Assembly (NCBI GenBank): GCA_035529155.1
Contig: DATKXF010000014.1
Span: 1 to 14,238 of the forward strand
Source of the DNA: JAAEEP01 sp035529155
Lineage (GTDB): Archaea > Thermoplasmatota > Thermoplasmata > Methanomassiliicoccales > JAAEEP01
Direction: 5' to 3'
Length of the DNA: 14,238 nucleotides
Part shown: positions 6,156 to 12,792 of the stretch, in pieces
Position numbering within the stretch: the stretch's first letter is position 1
Layout: each line of letters starts with the position of its first letter
The notes under the pieces: generated by a model
Databases searched by the model: none
Told to the model about the DNA's origin: nothing
The model's input: only the letters and a program-made list of their open reading frames with translations
Position numbers and translations under genes: made by a program

Positions 6156-8051
6156 ATGGAAAATTCGAGTTATGGAGCAGAGGATATTCAGGTGTTAGAA
6201 GGCCTGCAGGCCGTGCGCAAGCGTCCAGGAATGTACATTGGAAGCACGGATGCTAGGGGGCTCCACCACCTTGTGTACGAGGTAGTCGATAACAGTATAG
6301 ACGAGGTCGTGGTCGGATTCTGTGACCAGATAAAGGTGGTGATAAACGCCGACGGTAGTGCCACCTGTTCGGACAACGGGCGTGGCATTCCCACAGGAAC
6401 ACTCGAGAAGTTTGGCAAATCCGCATTGGAGATTGTCATGACAACGCTCCACGCCGGTGGTAAGTTCGACAGGAAGAGTTACAAGGTATCGGGAGGTCTC
6501 CACGGTGTAGGCCTATCGGTGGTCACCGGCCTATCGGTATGGTTGGTGGCTGAGGTCAGTAGAGAGGGCAAGATCTTTAGACAGCGCTATGTCAGAGGCA
6601 TTCCCGAAGGGCCGGTTGAGGTCGTTGGCGAGACGAGCGAGACTGGAACAACAATAACATTCATGCCCGACCCTGAGATCTTTGAGGAGACTGATTTTGA
6701 CGACGAAGTGCTCTCCCACCACCTCAGGGACCTGGCCTTCCTGAACAAAGAGACCAGGATCATTTTCAAGGACATGAAGACCGGCAGGTACGAACGCTTC
6801 CATTACGAGGGAGGAATAATCGAGTTCGTCAAGCATATCAACAAGAACAAGACCGTTCTGCACGAGAATCCTATATATGTCACAGGAGACAAGGACGATA
6901 TACTCGTGGAGGCGGCACTCCAGTACACGGATTCCTACACCGAGAACATACACTCATTCGTCAACAACATCAACACCATCGAGGGGGGGACTCACATTGT
7001 GGGGTTCAGATCCTCTCTCACCCGTACCATGAACGATTACGCGAAGGCATACAATCTCATCAAGAACAACGGGGAAAGCCTGGGCGGTGAAGACGTCAGG
7101 GAAGGGCTCACCGCCATACTGAGCGTCAAGCTGCCCGAACCCCAGTTCGAGGGTCAGACCAAGACCAAATTGGGCAACAGCGAGGCCAGGGGCGCCGTGG
7201 AAACCATCATGAACGAGAAGCTCTACCAGTTCCTGGAGGAGAACCCCAAGGTGGCGGAGGCCTCTATTGGAAAAGCCCTGCTCGCAAGGCAGGCTAGGGA
7301 GGCGGCCAGGAAGGCCAGGGAGCTGACCAGGCGCAAGAACTTCCTGGAGTCCACCTCGCTCCCGGGAAAGCTAGCAGACTGCTCAGAGAAGGATCCGGCA
7401 AAGTCAGAGCTGTTCATCGTCGAGGGCGACTCGGCAGGTGGAAGCGGCAAACAGGGACGGGACCGGAAATTTCAGGCCATACTTCCTCTGAGGGGTAAGA
7501 TCCTCAATGTGGAAAAGGCCAGGATGGATAAGATCCTGAAGAATACCGAGATACGTAACTTAATAACCGCCCTGGGTACCAGCATTGGGGAGGAGTTCGA
7601 TCTTACCAAGTTGAGGTACCATCGAATAATAATAATGACGGATGCCGACGTGGATGGCGCCCACATTCGCACATTACTGCTCACGCTGCTCTTCAGATAC
7701 ATGAGGCCGGTCATCGAGAACGGGTTCGTTTACATAGCCCAGCCCCCTCTCTACAGAGTATACCGCGGTAAAAAGGAATTCTATGTGTACTCAGAGAGGG
7801 AGAGGATCGAAGCCATCAACGAGCTTGGGAGGGGAGCATCCATTCAGAGGTACAAAGGTCTTGGCGAGATGAATCCCGTCCAACTATGGGATACCACCAT
7901 GGATCCCAAGAACAGGATCCTCAAGAAGGTGACGATTGAGGATGCGGTCAGGGCGGATGAGCTTTTCACGACCCTCATGGGCGACCAGGTCCAGCCAAGG
8001 AAGGATTTCATCATCGAACACGCCAAAGAAGTGGAGAACCTGGATATCTAG
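6156..8051 (+). CDS. gyrB: DNA gyrase subunit B
   Basis: ATPase subunit of the A2B2 type IIA topoisomerase that introduces negative supercoils. From the ATG at 6156 it has 631 residues, the usual length of the compact form without the E. coli-type insertion. The GHKL ATPase domain shows RKRPGMYIGS, EVVDNSIDE (E42, N46), DNGRGIP (D73) and GGLHGVG; the transducer has QTKTKLGNSEARG. The Toprim domain shows EGDSAGG (E423), PLRGKILNVEKA and TDADVDGAHI (D496, D498, D500 for Mg2+), and it ends with the RYKGLGEMNP motif that contacts GyrA. Nothing is truncated. Gyrase entered several euryarchaeal lineages from bacteria (established), and the close bacterial resemblance here agrees. gyrA follows after 8 bases, so the two are surely co-transcribed. 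Confidence 0.98.
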   Translation: MENSSYGAEDIQVLEGLQAVRKRPGMYIGSTDARGLHHLVYEVVDNSIDEVVVGFCDQIKVVINADGSATCSDNGRGIPTGTLEKFGKSALEIVMTTLHAGGKFDRKSYKVSGGLHGVGLSVVTGLSVWLVAEVSREGKIFRQRYVRGIPEGPVEVVGETSETGTTITFMPDPEIFEETDFDDEVLSHHLRDLAFLNKETRIIFKDMKTGRYERFHYEGGIIEFVKHINKNKTVLHENPIYVTGDKDDILVEAALQYTDSYTENIHSFVNNINTIEGGTHIVGFRSSLTRTMNDYAKAYNLIKNNGESLGGEDVREGLTAILSVKLPEPQFEGQTKTKLGNSEARGAVETIMNEKLYQFLEENPKVAEASIGKALLARQAREAARKARELTRRKNFLESTSLPGKLADCSEKDPAKSELFIVEGDSAGGSGKQGRDRKFQAILPLRGKILNVEKARMDKILKNTEIRNLITALGTSIGEEFDLTKLRYHRIIIMTDADVDGAHIRTLLLTLLFRYMRPVIENGFVYIAQPPLYRVYRGKKEFYVYSERERIEAINELGRGASIQRYKGLGEMNPVQLWDTTMDPKNRILKKVTIEDAVRADELFTTLMGDQVQPRKDFIIEHAKEVENLDI

Positions 8052-8059
8052 GTGGTCTT

Positions 8060-10522
8060 ATGGAGGATACCGTAGGCAAGATCATTCGCCGTCCAATAGA
8101 GGACGAGATGCAGAAGTCGTACATCGATTACGCAATGAGCGTGATCGTTGGGAGAGCCCTTCCCGACGTCAGGGACGGTCTGAAGCCGGTTCATCGCAAG
8201 ATTCTATTCGCCATGCATGAGCTCGGCAACACTTACAACAAGCCCCCGAAGAAGAGTGCCAGGATCGTAGGTGAGGTCATTGGTAAGTTCCATCCCCACG
8301 GTGATGTAGCGGCATATGACGCCCTGGTCCGAATGGCTCAGGACTTCTCGCTCCGCTATCCTCTTGTGGACGGTCAGGGAAACTTTGGCAGCGTGGATGG
8401 TGATGGTGCGGCGGCCATGCGTTACACGGAGGTCAGGCTGGCCAAGATCGCAGAACTCATGCTCGCCGACATCGAAAAGAACACGGTGGATTTCGTCGAC
8501 AACTTCGACGCCTCGCTTCAGGAGCCGGTGGTTTTGCCAACTCGGTTGCCAAACCTTCTGGTCAACGGCTCGTCCGGTATCGCCGTCGGAATGGCTACCA
8601 ACATACCTCCTCACAACCTCAGTGAGACGGTGGACGCGATCGTTCAACTGGTGGACAATCCTGAATTGGACACACTGGAGCTGATGGAGTTCATAAAGGG
8701 GCCAGACTTCCCCACTGGGGGAATAATCTACGGTATCAACGGAATAATTGAGGCATACACCACCGGAAAGGGGCGGATCAAGGTCAGAGCCTTGGCCAAC
8801 ATCGAGGAGTTAGAGGGAAAGAACCGGATCATTGTCACGGAGATACCCTACCAGGTTAACAAGGCCAACCTGATAGAGACCATCGCGGAATTGGTCAAGG
8901 ACAAGAGGATCGAGGGGATCACCGATCTCAGGGACGAGTCGGACAGGGAAGGTATGCGGATAGTGATCGAGCTGAGAAAGGACATCATGGCGGACGTGGT
9001 GCTCAATCAACTATTTGCCCATACCCAGATGGAAGTGACCTTTGGGGTAATCAACATCGCTCTCGTCGACAACGAGCCCAAGGTGCTCCCCCTCAAAGAG
9101 ACCATTCAGTACTTCATCGACTTCAGGAAGGAGGTCGTCATCAGAAGGACGACCCATGAGCTGGAACAGGCCAGAAAGCGTGAGCATATACTCAAGGGCT
9201 TAATGATTGCCGTTGACAATCTCGACGATACCATCCAGATCATTCGTTCTTCGGAGAACGTCGAGGAGGCTAGGAACCGCCTCATGGAGCGATTCGAGCT
9301 CGACGAGGAACAGGCGAAGGCCATATTGGATATGAGATTGCAGAAGCTGACGGGATTAGAGATCGAGTCCCTGCGCCTCGAATTCGAGGAGCTTATGAAG
9401 CACATCGCTAATCTCGAGGACATCTTGGCTTCCCCAGAAAGGGTGAAGATCATAATCAAGGAAGAGCTCCTTGAGATCAAGAATGAACACGGTGATGAGA
9501 GGAGAACCGTGATTGTCGAGGATGCGTTGGAATTGGATCTGGAAGACCTCATACCTGTTGAGGACATGGTGGTCACAATTACCCAGGACGGTTACATCAA
9601 GCGCGTCCCGCTCGACACATACAAGGGCCAGAGACGGGGAGGCGTGGGTCTCATCGGAATGCAGACCAAGGAAGAGGATTTCCTTACTGACCTATTCGTC
9701 ACCTCGACCCACGATTACCTCATGTTCTTCACCAACCTGGGCCGGGTCTACTGGCTCAAGGCCTACAGGTTGCCAATCGGAGGACGGCACGCCAAGGGAA
9801 AACCTATCGTCAATCTGCTTCCCAACCTGGAAGAGGGCGAGGCGGTGAACGAGACAATACCAGTCAGCGAATTCGATGACTCCAAGTTCCTGGTCTTCTC
9901 AACTCGAAAGGGGGTGATCAAGAAAACTCCCCTTTCCGCCTACTCACATGTGCGAAGCACTGGGATTATAGCTCTCAGCCTGGATGAGGGAGACGAACTT
10001 GTCGAGACCAAGTTGACAGATGGCACTAAAGAGATCGTATTGGCAACGAAAAAGGGACAGGCGGTTCGCTTCCAGGAGTCAGACGTAAGGCCAATGGGGC
10101 GACCTGCCAGGGGGGTCCGTGGGATCAGATTGGGCGTCGACGACGAGGTTGTATCCATGGCCGTCGTTACTCCAGAGTCCAACCTCCTGACTCTTACGGA
10201 GAATGGATATGGAAAGCTTTCCAAGGTGGAGAACTACCGAAAGACCAAGCGGGGAGGCAAGGGCGTGATAACCATAAAAACCACTGAGCGCAACGGGATG
10301 GTGGTAGCGGTCAAGGAGGTAGCCGAAGGGGATGAGTTGATCGTTACCAGTCAGCAGGGGATGATCATTCGCGTTCCAGTGGATCAGATCCGTCTCTCGG
10401 GAAGGACCACGATGGGGGTCACCATAATGCGCATCAAGGAGGATGACACGGTGTGCGCGGTGGCCAGACTGGCTCGAGATGAGGATGAGGATGTGGAGGC
10501 GACAGAACTTATCGGCACATAG
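8060..10522 (+). CDS. gyrA: DNA gyrase subunit A
   Basis: DNA-cleaving and DNA-wrapping subunit of gyrase, 820 residues. The catalytic tyrosine is Y122 in AAAMRYTE, the same number as in E. coli. The winged-helix region has HPHGDVAAYD, and the breakage-reunion core has GIAVGMATNIPPHN. The C-terminal domain from about residue 500 has six blade-like repeats; the first holds the GyrA box QRRGGVG (524-530), needed for DNA wrapping, with Val529 where Lys or Arg is usual. The fifth blade has a second box-like KTKRGGKG (728-735). Position 83 is Val instead of the Ser of E. coli, while D87 is kept. The ATG at 8060 follows GGTGGT (8051-8056), which overlaps the last base of the gyrB stop. Only a short acidic tail follows the last blade. 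Confidence 0.98.
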   Translation: MEDTVGKIIRRPIEDEMQKSYIDYAMSVIVGRALPDVRDGLKPVHRKILFAMHELGNTYNKPPKKSARIVGEVIGKFHPHGDVAAYDALVRMAQDFSLRYPLVDGQGNFGSVDGDGAAAMRYTEVRLAKIAELMLADIEKNTVDFVDNFDASLQEPVVLPTRLPNLLVNGSSGIAVGMATNIPPHNLSETVDAIVQLVDNPELDTLELMEFIKGPDFPTGGIIYGINGIIEAYTTGKGRIKVRALANIEELEGKNRIIVTEIPYQVNKANLIETIAELVKDKRIEGITDLRDESDREGMRIVIELRKDIMADVVLNQLFAHTQMEVTFGVINIALVDNEPKVLPLKETIQYFIDFRKEVVIRRTTHELEQARKREHILKGLMIAVDNLDDTIQIIRSSENVEEARNRLMERFELDEEQAKAILDMRLQKLTGLEIESLRLEFEELMKHIANLEDILASPERVKIIIKEELLEIKNEHGDERRTVIVEDALELDLEDLIPVEDMVVTITQDGYIKRVPLDTYKGQRRGGVGLIGMQTKEEDFLTDLFVTSTHDYLMFFTNLGRVYWLKAYRLPIGGRHAKGKPIVNLLPNLEEGEAVNETIPVSEFDDSKFLVFSTRKGVIKKTPLSAYSHVRSTGIIALSLDEGDELVETKLTDGTKEIVLATKKGQAVRFQESDVRPMGRPARGVRGIRLGVDDEVVSMAVVTPESNLLTLTENGYGKLSKVENYRKTKRGGKGVITIKTTERNGMVVAVKEVAEGDELIVTSQQGMIIRVPVDQIRLSGRTTMGVTIMRIKEDDTVCAVARLARDEDEDVEATELIGT

Positions 10523-10563
10523 AATTCTGTTCCCCACATCATTTCCAACACTGATAATAAGGG

Positions 10564-10594
10564 TCAATGAAGGACCAGATATCCCATTCATTGA
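10564..10594 (+). terminator. Hairpin downstream of gyrA, possible 3' end
   Basis: TCAATGAA (10564-10571) and TTCATTGA (10587-10594) are perfect inverted copies. GGA/TCC inside the loop could extend the stem past a CA bulge. It begins 41 bases after the gyrA stop, and a T run (CATTTTTC) follows at 10614-10621. This would suit the 3' end of the gyrBA message, but archaeal termination depends mainly on T tracts, so the hairpin may instead be a stability element. Confidence 0.4.
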
Positions 10595-10640
10595 TGATCA
10601 AACCAGGTAATTTGCATTTTTCAAAACCTAGCTAAAAAGC

Positions 10641-10648
10641 TTTATTAA
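10641..10648 (+). promoter_or_regulatory. TATA-like element of the KaiC-like gene
   Basis: TTTATTAA preceded by CTAAAAAGC (possible BRE) is centred about 43 bases before the ATG. A transcript starting near 10671 would have a short leader holding GGTGAT (10677-10682), a good Shine-Dalgarno sequence 5 bases before the ATG. Confidence 0.55.
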
Positions 10649-10687
10649 ACAGCAATCTGTTGAAAATGCACCCGACGGTGATACGTC

Positions 10688-11389
10688 ATGTTCAAGAACT
10701 CAATCAAAGGTATGGAGAAGATCTTCCGAACCGACATTGATCCTCCCAAGGTCATTCTTGTCACCGGACCACCAGGTTCGATGAAGACCAGCTTCTGCTA
10801 CTCGGTCATGTCATCCTACTTGGAGAACAACGATGAGGTGGGCCTCTACGTAACCCTAGAGGAGACGGCAGATAGCCATCTACGGAACATGAGGAGCCTT
10901 GGAATGAAGCTCAGTCCCAATCTGCAGATCTCTGATTTCACCGACCTGAGGGAGATAGACGACATCGTCGAGGGTGATGCCCCCACGGACTACACCCAGT
11001 TCATCGAGCAGATGCTGTTCTATTTCAAGAAGAAGAACGGGGATAAATTCACCATCTTCACCCTGGACTCCCTTGGCGCTCTCTACTCCCTGATGGAGAA
11101 CATCAACGGGATGAGGAGAAAGATGTTCTACTTCTTCAAGGCGCTAAGGGACCTGAACCTCGTCACCTTCATTGTAATGGAGAGGTCCCAGGGAGACCCC
11201 TCAGATCTGCTTGGAAACGAGGGTTTCCTTGTGGATGGGATAATAGAGCTTGGCCTTGACAGGACGCGGGGCAAACTGGCCCGCTACATAAGGGTTGAAA
11301 AAATGAGGGCTTGCCAGCACAGCATGGAGAAACACACCATAGAAGTCGGGGAAAGCAACCTGACGATACTGGGACCGACCCTCGTCTGA
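10688..11389 (+). CDS. Single-domain KaiC/RAD55-like RecA-superfamily ATPase
   Basis: A 233-residue P-loop protein. Walker A is GPPGSMKTS (27-35, K33 and T34). YVTLEET at 54-60 offers the KaiC-type catalytic glutamates E58 and E59. The Walker B strand is FTIFTLDS (D127). The late VEKMRACQHSMEKHTIEV (203-220) matches the KaiC-type strand pair that usually reads R..KMRG.KH. No C-terminal DNA-binding or phosphorylation domain is present, and the protein is somewhat shorter than one full KaiC domain. Archaeal members of this family are diverse, including RadA paralogues and signal-transduction ATPases, so a specific role cannot be given. The gene stands alone after gyrA, with its own promoter and Shine-Dalgarno site. 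Confidence 0.82.
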   Translation: MFKNSIKGMEKIFRTDIDPPKVILVTGPPGSMKTSFCYSVMSSYLENNDEVGLYVTLEETADSHLRNMRSLGMKLSPNLQISDFTDLREIDDIVEGDAPTDYTQFIEQMLFYFKKKNGDKFTIFTLDSLGALYSLMENINGMRRKMFYFFKALRDLNLVTFIVMERSQGDPSDLLGNEGFLVDGIIELGLDRTRGKLARYIRVEKMRACQHSMEKHTIEVGESNLTILGPTLV

Positions 11390-11416
11390 GTGGTATCTGG
11401 AAATGCTCAAGAAAAG

Positions 11417-11424
11417 TACTTATG
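11417..11424 (+). promoter_or_regulatory. TATA-like element of the coiled-coil gene
   Basis: TACTTATG follows GAAAAG (possible BRE), a layout common in archaeal promoters. A start near 11444 would leave a leader of about 50 bases, which includes GGAGG at 11484-11488 and the ATACTAGTA motif at 11467-11475. Confidence 0.45.
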
Positions 11425-11495
11425 CCAACTTGGAAATACGAACGCGGATTCACGATATCTTAATTGATACTAGTAAATGATTTGGAGGCGTTTCT

Positions 11496-12539
11496 GTGTC
11501 GAACACCGAAGTTCCCATCTGGGATGTGATTGAAGAGTTCAAGGATAAGATCAAGACCCAAGAGGCGGAGATAAACAGTCGCAAGGATGAACTCGACTCT
11601 TGGGAGAACAACCTCAATCAAAAAGAGAAGTCCCTTGAGGAGAGGGCTCAGCAACTGGACGCCAAGGATAGGGAGCTTGAAGACCGGGAGACCGAACTCA
11701 AGCCACGAGAGTTGAAGGTCCAGGAAACAGAGGAAAGGTTGGACAGCCTCGAGAGCGAGCTTCGACAGCGGGAAGAGGAGCTGCGGCTTGGAAGAGACGC
11801 TCTTGAGAAGAGGGAGAGGGAGATTACTGGAAAGGAGGAAGAGGTCATTACTCTTTTCGAATCGACTACCCAGTATGAGACCAAGCTCAAGGGAATGATG
11901 GAGAAGATCTCTGAGATGGAGGAGAAGCTCCTCAACGAAGAGATGCAGCTCTCCAAGATACTGGAGGAGATGACCGAGAAGAGGGAAGAACTCCTTGCCA
12001 AGGAGAAGGTTCTCCTTGAACAGGAGGTGCTGTTGGCTGACAGCAAGGCCCTGGTAATGGAAGACCAGAAGCGCTTCGTAGATTGGGAACAGCAGCTCAA
12101 CGATCGGGAAGAAGTCCTCTCCGCCAGGGAATCCATCCTCGTGAGGAAGGACGCCCTGGTCGAGGAGGAAGCCCGTGAGGCTGGAATTCCATTGGATTCG
12201 GTTGAGGTTGAAGAACCTCAACCAGAACCTGAGCCAGAGCCACAACCTGAAACCGTGGTTGAAGAACTTCAACCAGAACCTGAACCAGAGCCAGAACCTG
12301 AACCCGAGACAAATCTTCATGAACAAAGGGTATACTCCGAGACCTTCTGCCCCGATTGCAGGACCATTGTGGATGCAGAAGCTGAGACCTGTTACGCATG
12401 CGGAGCTCAACTAAAGCAAGCGGCCTCAGAGGAAACTGCCAAAGAGGAATCGAAGGAGTCAGAGCCAGAAGAGGCGGAAAAGGAGGAATCAACTTCCAAG
12501 CGGTCTGTCTCTATAAGAAAGATCATCAAGAGGAAATAA
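11496..12539 (+). CDS. Long coiled-coil protein with Glu-Pro repeat and C-terminal zinc ribbon
   Basis: Function unknown; 347 residues. Residues about 10-225 are an almost unbroken, highly charged coiled coil with dense Glu/Lys/Arg/Leu heptads and recurring phrases such as LEDRETEL and LEKREREI. Residues 237-271 are a Glu-Pro stretch made of two 17-residue copies, likely a stiff, acidic spacer. A zinc ribbon follows with C285, C288, C299 and C302 (FCPDC...CYACG), then a Glu/Ser-rich stretch and a basic end (SIRKIIKRK). There is no signal peptide, so it is presumably cytoplasmic. The basic tail could touch nucleic acid or membrane, and the coil suggests a dimeric rod. GTG at 11496 has GGAGG 7 bases upstream. 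It mirrors the gene at 1076, which has its zinc ribbons at the other end. Confidence 0.78.
   Translation: MSNTEVPIWDVIEEFKDKIKTQEAEINSRKDELDSWENNLNQKEKSLEERAQQLDAKDRELEDRETELKPRELKVQETEERLDSLESELRQREEELRLGRDALEKREREITGKEEEVITLFESTTQYETKLKGMMEKISEMEEKLLNEEMQLSKILEEMTEKREELLAKEKVLLEQEVLLADSKALVMEDQKRFVDWEQQLNDREEVLSARESILVRKDALVEEEAREAGIPLDSVEVEEPQPEPEPEPQPETVVEELQPEPEPEPEPEPETNLHEQRVYSETFCPDCRTIVDAEAETCYACGAQLKQAASEETAKEESKESEPEEAEKEESTSKRSVSIRKIIKRK
12207..12308 (+). repeat. Two tandem 51-bp copies encoding Glu-Pro repeats
   Basis: 12207-12257 and 12258-12308 are near-identical copies, encoding VEEPQPEPEPEPQPETV and VEELQPEPEPEPEPEPE. Each also contains short CCAGAACCTGA-type sub-repeats. 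The tract stays in frame and probably varies in copy number between strains. Confidence 0.8.
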
Positions 12540-12686
12540 TCAAGAAACCGGATTTCCCTGCCTTTAATTTGGCTAGGAAATCTATTTCTATTTTCATTAT
12601 CACTTTGGATATTCTACTCCTGAAACATGAGAATTAAACAATGTGAAATTCGCCTTCACAGCGATATAGAATAATCGTCTGGACAG

Positions 12687-12713
12687 GCCGTCTTCGGCAA
12701 TTTATTTTTTTCG
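12687..12713 (+). terminator. Short hairpin plus T tract
   Basis: GCCG-TCTT-CGGC (12687-12698) is followed by AA and TTTATTTTTTT (12701-12711). The T tract is the best on this strand in the window and is a plausible terminator for the coiled-coil gene, about 150-170 bases after its stop. The stem is only 4 bp. In 12540-12686 I see only A/T-rich DNA with short T runs and no convincing gene. Confidence 0.5.
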
Positions 12714-12736
12714 GATTAAGCTACTTGAAAAGATAT

Positions 12737-12747
12737 GTATTTATAAT
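12737..12747 (+). promoter_or_regulatory. TATA-like element of the surface-protein gene
   Basis: GTATTTATAAT lies in a strongly A/T-rich stretch after TTGAAAAGATAT. It is centred about 50 bases before the ATG at 12793. A start near 12768 would give a 25-base leader containing AGGTGGGA (12783-12789), a good Shine-Dalgarno site. Confidence 0.6.
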
Positions 12748-12792
12748 TATAGTTTGTATTCAAATCAGCCAGGAAAGTACCAAGGTGGGACT

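Noticed and set aside
10580..10620. Box C/D-like sRNA (TTGATGA near 10591)
   Set aside because: No matching box D/D' (CTGA) at suitable spacing downstream; the bases are better explained by the post-gyrA inverted repeat.
11460..12410. A 316-codon minus-strand open frame opposite the coiled-coil gene
   Set aside because: The Leu/Phe-rich translation is the expected antisense image of Glu/Lys-rich coiled-coil codons; the plus strand has GGAGG, a zinc ribbon and heptads.
12628..12675. 15-codon open frame (MRIKQCEIRLHSDIE)
   Set aside because: Too short, no Shine-Dalgarno sequence, in an A/T-rich untranslated stretch.
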